A stretch of 64,000 nucleotides of DNA from Plenodomus lindquistii (GCA_025504975.1 JANUWI010000011.1:434001-498000); one strand, 5' to 3'. Positions 10,317 to 20,930 are shown, counted from the stretch's first letter. Numbers and translations are program-made. The notes: a model not told the origin generated them from the letters alone.

Positions 10317-10539
10317 ATGTTATGTCTCTGTGAGCAGCAGACCAAAAACAAATGCCGCGAAAATGTGTCATGTCGCCAGTCCAACTTGCATAAATGAACA
10401 AGATTCCGAGGCATGAGGAACCTCCTTGACGAGTGTTTCAACTTGACAACGATGTTGTATATGACTCTGATCCGTCATTTGCCATGTCCATATATCTACA
10501 CATCATACATATCATAACAGCCCCTCCCCCCTTGCCAGC

Positions 10540-11405
10540 CTAAATGCCAGCATGCTGCGCCGTAGCACCAAACGGCCTAATCCCCGGCGGTGTCCTGGGG
10601 ACACTCTTCTCCCCTTCCCCACCCGTCTCCGTCAACAACTCATCCATATCCTCACCGGGGGTATCCACGAGCGGATTGACGCCCTCCTCCTGCTGCGCCC
10701 CACTGAACATCTGCGCGCGCATGGCCTGATCATCTTCAATCTGGGCATTGGCCCATACCTTCCACGACTCCCAGCTCTTGTCCTCGAGCTCCATGCCGAT
10801 TTCGAGGGGTCCTTTGCCAAAGTAGGCGCCGACATGTTGGGCTTCTTCGCGGGCGATGCGCGCGCGGATCTCGGAGAGGTGGCGGTGGGCGTAGAATTCG
10901 CGGCGGGCTTGGTCGTAGGCGCTGGCTTTGGAGAGGGAGGCGTGTTTCATGAGCCATAATTGGCGCTGGACGACACTTTTATCTCAAGTCAGTTGCTGGA
11001 GTCGTGTGTGTGGGGGGGGATGGTCTGGTGGGGGTGAATGGCGTACCTTTCGCCGTCCATCTGTTTCCCCGGCTGCTTGATTTTACTCCAATCGTAGTCC
11101 TTTGCGTCGTTTCCACTGTTTTCTACCACCAGCCTCGGTCGCGCTAGTTCCCATGGGTGGTCGCCGAAGAAATCTGAGCGCAGCTGGTCTTCTGGGTAGA
11201 CGATTGCGAGGGGCTTGAATAGTTTGCTGGCTTTGCGGGCATGTCGTACTTTGGGTGCTCGTAGGACTGGACGGGCAAGTGTCTCGCCGGGTGGGATGTT
11301 GCCGATTACATCGTACCATTGGGGCAGGTCGGCGTTGCGTTTGGAGTCGTAGAGGGCTTTTGCGGTTTGGCGCACGCGAAGGGCGCGGAAGTCGTAGCGG
11401 CCCAT
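10540..11405 (-). CDS. RSM25: Mitochondrial small ribosomal subunit protein mS23 (Rsm25)
   Basis: Component of the 37S mitochondrial ribosomal subunit. Two exons, 11405-11047 and 10975-10540, are joined through a 71 bp intron (donor GTACGC, branch ACTGAC, acceptor AAAAG), giving 264 residues. The start MGRYDFRALRV is the conserved N-terminus of fungal mS23. WYDVIGNIPPGETLARP, then DFFGDHPWELARPRLVVEN and GKQMDGESVVQRQLWLM across the splice junction, are all family blocks, followed by YDQARREFYAHR and GPLEIGMELE. The C-terminal 50 residues are variable and acidic, as usual. It is divergently arranged with the PPR gene, 341 bp apart, and both act in mitochondria. Confidence 0.92.
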
Positions 11406-11746
11406 GGCGGGCTGGTGTTGGTGTTGTAGTTAGAAATCCAACGGTGTTATGACAGAGACATCTGGGGAGTGAAGGAGCCGGTCACGAGACAGCGATACAA
11501 GGGTGGGCAGGCGCAATGAGTAGATGTGGTGGTGCTGCCCACACTCTGTCGATGGTTGCATTGTCTTGGCACAGCGGAAATCTTTGGATGCTAGCTTTTG
11601 GCCGCAACTCTGCGCTTCTCCAGCCAGACAACCCCGCGGCGCATCTCAACCCCCCTCGATGGGTTCCTCGTAGCCAATTGCACTCACTCCCTCCCCCCAT
11701 GGGCGCCGTCCAGAGTCCCGCCCGCTGACACGATGCTCAACCTCTC
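11406..11746. promoter_or_regulatory. Shared divergent promoter between mS23 and the PPR gene
   Basis: A 341 bp spacer separates two divergent genes for mitochondrial gene expression and must hold both promoters. It has no clear TATA box, in contrast to the flanking cassette arrays, which fits a housekeeping type of promoter. Confidence 0.45.
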
Positions 11747-13567
11747 ATGTCCCTCCTCCGCACCCTCGATCGGACCTCCGCAGTCTCGAATGCTACCCAT
11801 GCCCGCCCATTCCTCGCCTTTCTGTACCCCAGCTTCGACCAGCAGAACAAATGCAAACGCAATTTTACTCGCAGTTCAATAGCCCGAGCCAGGCGAAGAA
11901 GCTCCAACTCCGAGCACGTGGACAACTTCTTCGTCCAGGCCTTGGTGCGCGCGGGCACATGTTCATTGCATGCCCAGCAGGCGCGCACTGGGCAGGAGCG
12001 ATCGTTACAGGCTGCAGTGCCGCCAAAGACGCGACAGAAGAGCACATGGCAGAAACCTGACAAAGGCGGGGGATCGCTCAAGCCAGGCTTCAAGAAGCCC
12101 TTCAAGAGAGCCAGGACGTTTGCCGAGAAAGAGCTCAAGGCATTGGTCGACTACTACGGTATTGAAATCGACACCCGCCCTGATCCAGACCTCGAAGACG
12201 ATGGGAATCTGGTATGGAATGTAGGAGATGACCACGAGCCCTGGCCGCTGCGTGACGATGCCGACGCCAAACACATCAACCATCTCGAGAAGCTGCTCAA
12301 GGACGATGAATCGTCACACGACGAGGTTTACGACACATACAAGAAGCTGCAGTCACCGGGTGTAGTCTATCTCCAGAGCAGCACTATTCGCGCCCTGCTA
12401 CACCATCTTGCCATTGTCGAGCGCCCTACGCCCATCGCCATGCAGCGCTTCCTCGCCATCCTCGACGACATGAAGACGGCGCACATACACATCCTGACTT
12501 CAGAATGGACCTCGGCCATGCACTTGACCGGCCTCGCCATGGGCAAAGTCACGGCCGACGACCTCCAGTCCGCCATCTACATCTGGCGAGACATGGAGAC
12601 TCGTGCTGGTCTTCGAAGCAGCTACGTGACACTCAACGTTCTTTTCAATGTCGCTGTCAAAGCGGGAGAGTTTCCAATGGCCGAGACCTTTCTCAAGCAG
12701 ATGCAGATTCGCAAGCTGAAGATGCACCGCCACCACCGCATCTCGCTCATCTACTACCACGGCGTTCAACAAGACGGCAACGCAGTTCGCAGGACATACC
12801 AAGACATGATTGCATACGGCGACATCGTTGACACCGTCGTCATGAATGCTGTCGTCGCAGCCCTGATCCGTGCCGGCGAACCTACAGCCGCAGAACACGT
12901 TTTTGAGCGCATGAAGCGTCTCCACGCTACACGCCAGACGGCCGCCCCCGGGCACCGCTTCTTCAAACGCACATGGCGCGACCGCCGTCTGCTAGGTCTA
13001 CATCTCACATACGAGGCGCGCAGTCTGAAGGACATGGGCGAAGAAGAACGACTCAAGCAGCTACAAGACTACGCGCCCATCGCCCCCGACACACAAACCT
13101 ACGCCATACTCATGCGCCACCACTCCAGCACCGCCGGCAACATCGACCGCGTCAACGAACTCCTCGCCGAAATGAAGTACAACTCCATCCCCCTCAACGG
13201 CACAGTCTTCATCGTCATCTTCCACGGCTTCAACACCTTTGGCGGCGTACGATACACATCCTGGACCAAAGACAAACTCGAGAAAATATACAAACAGTGG
13301 ATCAAAGCACTTCAAAGTGGTCTTGAGAGTACCTGGCTTTCGAGCCTAGCGGTCGTGGCGTGTCTACGGGCATTTGGCACCGTCACAGATGGCGATAGGA
13401 CCATGCAGGTCTGGGAGGAATTGCGGGACATGTGGGGGCCAAATGAAGAGGAATTGGAAAACGTACTGCGGGTGCTGAGGAAGATTGTGCCAAGGGATGA
13501 GGAGGCGATGGTTGGGAAGTTGGAGACGAAGAGTGGGTTCTTTGATGAGTGGCCGCATCGCAAGTAG
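11747..13567 (+). CDS. Mitochondrial pentatricopeptide-repeat protein, 606 aa
   Basis: Single-exon gene. The N-terminus (MSLLRTLDRTSAV, rich in Arg/Ser, without acidic residues for about 30 positions) looks like a mitochondrial presequence. Helical-pair repeats of PPR type are visible: around residues 288-322 (YVTLNVLFNVAVKAGEFPMA), 358-392 (VVMNAVVAALIRAGEPTAAE) and 447-481 (DTQTYAILMRHH, then NIDRVNELLAEMKYNSIPLN). Such proteins bind organellar RNA and act in its maturation, stability or translation. A specific orthologue cannot be named. Divergent pairing with mS23 supports a mitochondrial role. The gene sits between two arrays of promoter cassettes that point towards it, but nothing in the coding sequence itself is unusual. 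Confidence 0.85.
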   Translation: MSLLRTLDRTSAVSNATHARPFLAFLYPSFDQQNKCKRNFTRSSIARARRRSSNSEHVDNFFVQALVRAGTCSLHAQQARTGQERSLQAAVPPKTRQKSTWQKPDKGGGSLKPGFKKPFKRARTFAEKELKALVDYYGIEIDTRPDPDLEDDGNLVWNVGDDHEPWPLRDDADAKHINHLEKLLKDDESSHDEVYDTYKKLQSPGVVYLQSSTIRALLHHLAIVERPTPIAMQRFLAILDDMKTAHIHILTSEWTSAMHLTGLAMGKVTADDLQSAIYIWRDMETRAGLRSSYVTLNVLFNVAVKAGEFPMAETFLKQMQIRKLKMHRHHRISLIYYHGVQQDGNAVRRTYQDMIAYGDIVDTVVMNAVVAALIRAGEPTAAEHVFERMKRLHATRQTAAPGHRFFKRTWRDRRLLGLHLTYEARSLKDMGEEERLKQLQDYAPIAPDTQTYAILMRHHSSTAGNIDRVNELLAEMKYNSIPLNGTVFIVIFHGFNTFGGVRYTSWTKDKLEKIYKQWIKALQSGLESTWLSSLAVVACLRAFGTVTDGDRTMQVWEELRDMWGPNEEELENVLRVLRKIVPRDEEAMVGKLETKSGFFDEWPHRK

Positions 13568-13837
13568 CATGTTCTTTTGTGGGGTGGAAATGTAAAACCA
13601 TAAATGTATGGGCTATGTACAAATTCAACGGCAATGTGAGCGGGGACGACAAAGTCATGTTGCTTAAGTCGAGCATTTCGCAATCATCTCCCAACACTAC
13701 TGTGTAAGACTTTTGTGGATGATTTTTCAAGACATGACCAGGTGACTGGTTTCTTTTTCGAGGCCCCGCTTTCTCTCTCTCTCTAGTAATGAGTGTGAGT
13801 AACTAGAAGGGGGGTAGATCTCCACACGTAGAGGAGC

Positions 13838-13845
13838 TTTATGTA
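13838..13845 (-). promoter_or_regulatory. TACATAAA, right cassette (innermost, variant)
   Basis: Lies just downstream (in its own sense) of a CA/GT microsatellite. It is followed on the minus strand by CTCCTCTACGTGTGG and TTACTCACACTCATT. Confidence 0.3.
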
Positions 13846-13852
13846 CATACAC

Positions 13853-13854
<2 letters not shown>

Positions 13855-13885
<31 letters not shown>
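13855..13885. repeat. (CA)n microsatellite
   Basis: About 15 uninterrupted CA dinucleotides, continuing imperfectly to about 13894, inside the right cassette array. Confidence 0.9.
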
Positions 13886-13891
<6 letters not shown>

Positions 13892-14205
13892 ATGTGCGAT
13901 TCTGTAGCTGTTTTGGAGAAGAGAGAACCCAGACACGACATACCCCTCAACCTCAGTCATTTTTTCTGATTAACACGCTGCAAGCTCTGTGGCTCTGTTT
14001 GTCGAGGAATTGGGAGTTGAGGGGGGGAGAATGAGGACTTATTGCTTATATGTTGGCATCTTTGGGGAAGGGCGAGTCATGGTTGTTTCTTGATTCGTGC
14101 TTTAGAGGGGAGAGAGAGCGTCATAGGTTGATCAATACGCGATTTTTGGACCACAGCGGGGGTTTGTGAGAAGGAGAAGGGAGAAGGAGTAGTAGATTAG
14201 GGGTG

Positions 14206-14213
14206 TTTATATA
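14206..14213 (-). promoter_or_regulatory. TATATAAA, right cassette
   Basis: Followed on the minus strand by CACCCCTAATCTACTACTCC and CTTCTCCTTCTCACAAACC about 45 bp downstream, then by the duplicated GCTGTGGTCCAAAA block. Confidence 0.55.
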
Positions 14214-14542
14214 CAGATACTCAGAGAGAAGTCACGCGCTGCGCTAATTACTAGTGTAGTGCGTGGTTCAGTTTTGTGAACAAGACGGTGGAGGAGACAT
14301 CAAACGTCTTTGTCTGATTTTGGAGCATCAGGACACATCGCCAGGATGACTTTGTGTTTTGGAATTGGGAGGGAGGGAGGGAAGACAAGCGCACATTGTC
14401 TGGTGATGAATGCGTATAATGTATCTAAGAGAAAAGGGAAAAACACCATCAGTCAATTGTCTCACGACTTTTGGACCACAGTGGGGGTGTGTGCGAGAGA
14501 GAAGGAGAAGTGAAGTGAATCAGTGCAGGAGCGGGCATTGAA

Positions 14543-14551
14543 TATTTATAT
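14543..14551 (-). promoter_or_regulatory. ATATAAATA, right cassette
   Basis: Followed on the minus strand by CTTCTCCTTCTCTCTCGCAC and the duplicated ACTGTGGTCCAAAA block. An ATG at 14449 opens a 49-codon frame with a hydrophobic start (MVFFPFLL). Confidence 0.5.
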
Positions 14552-15371
14552 GGTACATGACGTGACCGGCCTACGCACGTAGAGCTCATGGGTTCTACGC
14601 CTGAAGCAGAAGAGCGGTGTCGACATGAGACTTTTCCTTTCATATTTAGAGCACCAACCCTTCATCGCTCGTACGTCATATCTTTTCGAATTGAACCATG
14701 CATAAGTGAATCCTCGTTTTCCAATTGCAGACAGAACCGCGCACGCATAGCCAGTATCCATTGAGGGTTTTTTTTTTGAAAAAGAACGGAACGCAGCATA
14801 CATTCCTCAGGTGTTGGATTTCAATATCTCAGCGCACAGTGTGCAGGTAATAGGGTAAGGGGAAAAATATGACAGGAAAAGGATCTCACTTGATGAATTG
14901 CGTGGTCTGAGTTTTGAGGAGAAAAGCACCACGCCATCGACAGAGTGTGTTACAATTTTGATCAGCTGGAGCGTGTGTGCCACTGTGTGAGAACCAAGGA
15001 AGAGTGTTCATTGCATGTGGTCAATGAGGCGTTTTTGTACACGATACACAGCGCACCTGCTAATCTCGTGAGGTTTATGCGACACGTACCTGGTGGTAAA
15101 CTTGTACATCGAAGAAAACATACAAAGTCTTTAACTGAAATTTTGATCACTGACAGTCATAGTATGCAGAGCAGGTTTTTTGGGTTCGGGTGGCGGCGCT
15201 GCAGTCATGTCGCAGGTGGAGAAGGACACACACATGACAGGATTTCCAACTTGTTAGTTAAAGTTCAAAGGAGGGAAGAGAGACAAAACATATAGTAAGG
15301 GGCCATGATATTTGATCATACTACCACACAATCTGTCCATGAGGTGATGAGGATCCTAGAAGAGAAGGAGG

Positions 15372-15378
15372 TTTTATA
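15372..15378 (-). promoter_or_regulatory. TATAAAA, right cassette
   Basis: Followed on the minus strand by CCTCCTTCTCTTC and GGATCCTCATCACC. The ATG soon after opens a frame of only about 28 codons. Confidence 0.5.
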
Positions 15379-15714
15379 AGCGCGATTCTAGCCTCCGGAC
15401 TACATACGCCAATCTCATGAGTAGTGTGTGGATTAATTTCGAAACGAGCAAAATGCAGAGCATACAATGTCGTCTTGTGATCTTTGGCGCTCAAAGCTGA
15501 GTGAGTTGTTCAAGAAACCGCTCTCTCTTCATCCTAGGCTACTAGCGAACGTCGTCTTGGAGCGAGGGGCTCCTCACACATGATCTTGTTGTTGACCAAT
15601 TTCGTAGAGAATAGAGACATAATATATATCAACTCTGAATACTTTTCGATTATATCCCAGTAGCATGCGGGAGGTATGCGTGAGAATGAAGCAATAGGTG
15701 CCGTGGATGGAAGG

Positions 15715-15721
15715 TTTTATA
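15715..15721 (-). promoter_or_regulatory. TATAAAA, right cassette
   Basis: Followed on the minus strand by CCTTCCATCCACGG and TGCTTCATTCTCACGC about 40 bp downstream. Confidence 0.5.
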
Positions 15722-16034
15722 CACATCTCGACAGCCTCAAATACCGGACTCATGACTTGTCTTGCAAGAGCGTTTGTAGCAGTTCAACAGATACCACGAC
15801 TACTAAAGGTATGTCTGTATCAAGCATCAATCTATATGGGCGCTTTGAACCGGGGCTCCATACATCGTGCTTCCTTCATTTGATTTCGGGGAGCGACTCG
15901 TCTTACACACGCTCGTTGATGTTAGCAGTTTGAACGAAGCGCTGCGGCACGCACATAGACAGCAGCTTCGTCCTTCTCAGTCACGCGGTGAGGAGAGTGT
16001 GCGTGAAGAGTCATGGAGCGCGGGAAGTGGGAGG

Positions 16035-16042
16035 TTTATGTA
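16035..16042 (-). promoter_or_regulatory. ACATAAAC, right cassette (variant)
   Basis: Followed on the minus strand by CTCCCACTTCCCGCG and CTTCACGCACACTCTCC, at the expected distance of about 320 bp from the next cassette. Confidence 0.35.
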
Positions 16043-17545
16043 CGTATGCCACGCGTGCAGGAACGAAGATTTGTCATAGCGCTTTTGAAGGTCAGGTGCA
16101 AGCATATAAAGCTAGATCAGAATTGTGATTCTGCACATAATGATCCCTTGCGGCGCTTTCAAACACAGGCTGGTCGCGCACATGTAGATAAGTGATATTA
16201 ATTTTGGAGGAGAATGAGCAGGCCGTGCAGAGGATGGTTCAGAATCTTGGTCGTGTTACACATATGCTTTGCATGGTGTGGGAAAGAGGCCTGTGGCACG
16301 GCCGTAAGTTTGATGTATAAGCCGGGGATGACCTCTGTCGAAAAGATGAAACAACAAGAACATGAATATTATAGATCGTGGCCTGATTCAAAGTGGGACA
16401 GCGAACCGTGAGAGCTGTGCGAGTGCGTGGTGGAGGTAAAGCGATGAGTTCAAAGAGTTTCATAATCTGAGTTGGAATGATGACAATCCACGATCGAGCT
16501 ACCTGGGGAGCGTCGTTACACACACACATTCAGAAGTTGAACAAAACGAGAGATGGCATGTGCACTTATGATGTCCATTCCGGAGCCGAGTCTTGCTTCA
16601 ACCCCAGACTTGCGAGGGATTAGCAGTGGTTTTGCATCCCCGCGTTAGCCGCAACAGTGGCAAGAAGAGTATAGAGGCTTATCGAGAGAGTCTTACGCCC
16701 AGGTTTCACGGTGGAATAAACTTGGAGCACGAGCCAAAGGTAGCAGGGGCAGACCCAACCGCCACAGGGTCCCGCGACTAATCATCATACCAGCCTGGCT
16801 ATATATGGTATTTTGAAGCAACGATACGTGAGACTGGGACATGGATGCAAACCCGGTTCGCTTCCTCCCGTAGTGGACTTTGACTTGGCTTTTGAAGAAA
16901 TACATGGTAGAGAGCGAGAACGAGTTTCAAAGTGAGGCTGACCCTGGACAAAAGACACGGATAAGCGTAATCACTTACTTTCTATTGGATGGTCTGCTGT
17001 TACATTGGCAGAGATACAGTGGCTTCTAAAGCAGACTGGGGCCGAGTCAGGCGTATACGCAAGCACTTCTCCCGGGAAAGGCGTAAAAGGGGGAATTGCT
17101 GATCGTGCTACTAGTTCATAGCTACTTGCCCTGTAGATAGGGCCTTTTTGTATGCTATACACACGGATAGCAAAAGCCTGACCTTTCTATAGAGGAACTG
17201 CGGTTTAATTAACGCTCCTACCAAAGTAGACACCCTAGTAGAGGTCTATCTATCTTGAGGGACGCTCAACAAAACTTACTTGGTATAATCAATAGCGTAT
17301 TGAAAGATGGAAGCGTCCTAAGTTAGTGATAGAGTATGACTGGCTGTAGGACAATTAACATCTCCAGCGGCAAAGGTAGCTACACCGTTGGCGGGGATAA
17401 TGCTTTTGAGCAGAGAAGCCAGAATGATGCAACGGAGAGGGTGAATATTCAGATGCTGACAGCGTTCAAAAGTAGGAGTTCAGATTATACATGCTCAAGC
17501 AAGATGCCTTAGACTTCATCTCTCGATAGGACACCCTTGCGAATC

Positions 17546-19101
17546 TTATAGCTTCGCCTGCTTCGCCTTCTCAGCCTGCTTATGCAGCTTCAGCGCTTCG
17601 CGTACACCTAGGTCAATGAGCACATCTTCTGAACCCCCTGGAACCACAAAGGACGGTACGGCGCGGTAGAAGCTTTCGATCCGTGCACCTTGACCCGTCT
17701 TCGTCAGGCCCAGACCACCCATGATTTTCAAACACTCCTCCGCAACATACTTGCACACCAAACCACTTTCCACCTTCAATAGCGCTGTTGTACCACCTAG
17801 CAATCGCGCACCATCGGCATCGGAAAGGTTTTCGAGTTCGTAGACAATCTGCTCGGTCCACGATTGTAGTGATTCGATTTGGCGTCCCATATTTCCAAAT
17901 TTATTGCGCACAACAGGTTGCTCGATAAGTGTCTTGTCAAACGCCTCTCGTTTGATGGCCCATGCAAAAGCGTCTTCAATCGCGGTCCTGCACCCGCGGA
18001 TGGCCTGGAAAGCGATCCAAAGACGCTCATGATTGAAGTTGACCATTGTTTGTTTGAAACCTTCACCTTCTTTACCAATCAGGTACTCTACTGGCACCTT
18101 CACGTCTTCGAACGTCACAAAGGATGTCGCTGAGAGTGGTCCAGCGATGACATCGAGTTTGCGCGTACGCAGGCCTTCGGCGCGTGGGATGAGGATCATG
18201 GAGATACCGCTAGCGCCAGGTCCACCAGTCCGTACAGCAGTCATGAAGTAGTCACTGAACATGCCGTTCGTGATCCACTTCTTCTCGCCGTTGACAATGT
18301 AATGTTTACCATCTGGTGTCTTCTCTGCGGTAGTTGTGATATTTCGCACGTCGCTCCCAGCATCTGGCTCCGTGACAGCGAGACAAATCCGCTTTTCGCC
18401 GGACAAAATCTCTGGAAAGATTTTGTCCTGGAGCTGCTGTGACGCGAATTTAAGGAGAGGCGGCGCGCCTACCACTAGGCCAATGAACAGGGAGGCAAGG
18501 CCTCCTGAGCGCACAAGTTCATCCCAGAGAATGAAATCGTGGAAGCCGTCCCATTCCGCAGCTGGAATATTGCCAATGATGGGATACGAGGACCATTGTG
18601 AGGGGATGGATTTGCCGAATGCGATGGGCACGAGTAGGCCGGCTGAAGCACACTTGCTGTAGATGGCGGGATCAACGGCGCCTGCGTCCAGCCAGTCTTG
18701 CGTGTGAGGAGCTATATGCTACAGTATGTGAGAATGTGTGCTCAAAGGGGTGGACTTCTGCATGGCTTGCATACCTCTTCACACCAAGTTCGGACAGCAT
18801 CACGAAGTCTGCGATGACTGTCTTTGTAGTATGCTGACGGTCGACCAGTATACCTGTACACATTGAGAGTCAAGGTATGTTCAGTAAGACAAGAGACACA
18901 TGAGGTGGTCAACTCGGCTTGCTCCCGTGTTCAAGCTTGATGAATGGTTGCTTTGAATTATGGCCAGGCTGACATGCTGATTGGTCAAACTGAAACCAGG
19001 CCATTAAGCTGAGCCGACTACCTCATGTACGTATCAACTGACCAAGCTGGCTCGGCCCAGGGCAAGGAACTTCCATAGGGCTCGGTGATCTTGCTGGTCA
19101 T
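17546..19101 (-). CDS. Acyl-CoA dehydrogenase with peroxisomal AKL terminus, 436 aa
   Basis: Flavoenzyme that introduces the alpha-beta double bond into acyl-CoA esters. Exons 19101-19043, 18853-18775 and 18718-17546 splice in frame and give PWAEPAWYTGRPSAYYKDSH, the usual fungal N-terminus, hence the ATG at 19101. The signature AVTEPDAGSDV (about residue 160) and GEKKWITNG are present. At the position of the medium-chain catalytic Glu the protein reads PGGSED (Gly), while NHERL near residue 277 supplies a Glu in helix G, as in long-chain and isovaleryl dehydrogenases; that Glu is the likely base. The last residues QAKL end in AKL, a type 1 peroxisomal targeting signal, so the enzyme probably works in peroxisomes. 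Substrate unknown. Confidence 0.9.
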
Positions 19102-20930
19102 GCTGTGATTTCTCAGGATGTTTTAATAGTAGCAAGATGCTCAGAGATAATTGAACAGAGCTTGAGGCTCGAGGAAGAGCCGTCTACGTTATGTTTGATC
19201 TGGATGAGTTGCACCGACGGGCCTCGGTAGTTTTCCCCGCTCCGTTTTCCTAGTTCTGGGAACACATGCGCGAAGCACACCTTTGCATTAGGTTGTCTCC
19301 AAATTTGTTCCCGACTTCGCGGAGGCAATGATTCGGACCTGCTAGAGTTGATGTTGAGGAATATGTGCAATTCTGGGTGCTTGAGGAGAAAACGCCTACG
19401 CGCGGCCTGTCGCTGCGCATGGACCACTCTGCCGGTATGCCTTCTCGCTCTGACGTCTTGGCTCTTCATCTCCGCTCGTCACTTCCTGGTCTCTGGGATT
19501 TCTTCGCGAGTCAGTCTTTATGATCTAGCTATGGTGCGGTGATGCCCGTTCTGCTAGGGCAGTCTCATGATGCTGCTACAATACCATATCCTGCGATACG
19601 CCATTACCGGCACCTGGTCTCGAGTCTTTCTTGCATCGCAATCATCTCGCAAAGTCTGACACGTTGATCGTCCGGCCTCTCAGACGCATCCGGTGCTGGC
19701 ATGCGCCCTCTGACATGAGTCTTGCACGAGTTCCAGAGCACAAGGTGCCATGTGGAGGCCAGCATCTGACAGGTGGGGATGCCTGGAGCCGTACAGCCAG
19801 CTACGGCAGTATTGTGGAGAGCTTTGCCACCTCGACCAGATAGCAATCTTAAAGATGACCCTGTCGGCGTTCTCTACTCACAGGGTTCTGCAAGATGCAA
19901 GAGTAAGGAAAGTGTTTCATCGCGATGAGAGTTTACGACTGTACCCCTGTTATGTACAACTTCACCTAGAGTTCAATATGCATATCGGGACGACTAAAGG
20001 CTATCCCTGCCTCAGACCTCTCGAACCGTCTGAAAAATTTCGATCGACATAGGGTTGACTTTTTACCCGGCCCATGGGCCAATCTTCATGGACTGCAAAT
20101 TGCACAAAAAAGCACTTAGCAAATCGAATGATCACTCCTTCTGGGAATCCTTCCAGGTTCGTTGCAGATGTGACCGCCCACTCAACGCAATCCTTCGACG
20201 TCGTCGGCTTCTAGATCCGACGAACCAAGATCGAATTTGAATGACTCTGCTTCCGCCAAAGTATCGACACATACGGACGACGTGTAATTGAGCTATCAGG
20301 TATACAAGGCTCTTCAAGATTCAGGATCGAGGCGTAGTTGACTCCAACATTGCAGATTTGCGATCACGAAACGGAGCCGACTTGACAAGGGTACCAAGCG
20401 GTCAGTTGCAAAGCGCTTGCAAAACATAGCAACGGCTGAGGCTTGTCTGTGTGACGGACACTGAGAACGTGGTCTCTTCTCTCATTGTCAAATGTAAGAT
20501 GGGATCGTCCAGGAGATCGTGGAGTGAATCCTGTAGGATGGAGCAAGAGATCTCAAATGTCACAATACATTACGCCACGATCCATCACGTCGGGCGCCCC
20601 TTGCATCAAGTCACTGTGGGTCACAAGTGGTGACGACCTCGTGGCCAAATGGGATCAACCGTCAACGGCTGTCAAACCCCTCTCGCTTAGCGCTATCAAC
20701 TTTAGCGTGAGCCTCCACCGAGCCTGGGACAGCTGGGCCCCTGTCATAACAGCTCACCCATGACTTGGGAAGCTTCGCGAGTCGCCAAGTCAAATCCCCA
20801 AAAAACTAGAACAGCTTAAGATACAACTTCTCAGCAAGATGCCGGAGGAATCAGGTAGGACCCTCAGAGCATGCTTCTCCTGTCCTGCACCACTATCACT
20901 CGCCTTGTTCATTGCGATACGCCAAGCAAC
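19102..20930. other. Intergenic region
   Basis: No gene supported: the open frames are short and lack motifs. It separates the dehydrogenase from the rhodopsin-domain gene and must carry both promoters. A possible extra upstream exon (ATG at 20838 ending in CAG|GTAGGA) was seen but is not needed. Confidence 0.5.

Larger units (their letters stand above)
7450..10539 (+). repeat. Left array of at least six TATA/pyrimidine/initiator cassettes, no long genes
   Basis: About 3 kb without a recognisable protein gene holds six strong TATA elements, all on the + strand, starting near 7998, 8472, 9073, 9435, 9837 and 10234 (spacings 474, 601, 362, 402, 397 bp). Each is followed by a C/T-rich stretch and then, 33 to 43 bp from the TATA start, by an initiator-like CTTCTCA(C/T)AC or TCTCACACA sequence. 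The sequences between cassettes have diverged strongly but keep purine-rich blocks such as GAAGAAAAGG. The layout looks like tandemly duplicated small transcription units. Products are unknown: the frames downstream are short. The right array (13.8-16.9 kb) has the same organisation on the other strand. Confidence 0.55.
13568..17545 (-). repeat. Right array of TATA/pyrimidine/initiator cassettes on the minus strand
   Basis: About 4 kb without a recognisable gene. Read on the minus strand, TATA-like elements occur near 13845, 14213, 14551, 15378, 15721, 16040 and 16805, typically 320 to 370 bp apart with some gaps. Most are followed by a C/T tract and an initiator-like CTTCTCAC or TTCTCTCTCGCAC. 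Two adjacent cassettes (14213 and 14551) share a clear block downstream of the initiator: CCCCC(G/A)CTGTGGTCCAAAA, then (A/G)TCG(C/T)G, followed by an ATG at a similar distance. This proves local duplication. Frames are short (longest plausible about 49 codons at 14449-14300). Past 16.9 kb the sequence becomes TA-rich and shows nothing else. Confidence 0.55.

Noticed and set aside
7450..10539. Interpretation of the left cassettes as solo LTRs
   Set aside because: No shared TG...CA ends or target-site duplications could be seen, unit lengths differ and the sequences are not AT-mutated, unlike old LTRs in a RIP-type genome. Not fully excluded.
16693..16788. 31-codon frame with a signal-like start (MMISRGTLWRLGLPLLPLA) in the outermost right cassette
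   Set aside because: Its ATG is only about 12 bp from the TATA element, so it would lie upstream of the expected transcription start.
20838..20930. Extra first exon for the rhodopsin-domain gene (ATG at 20838 ending in a GTAGGA donor)
   Set aside because: No good acceptor was found before 20931, and the ATG at 20931 already gives a normal N-terminus.
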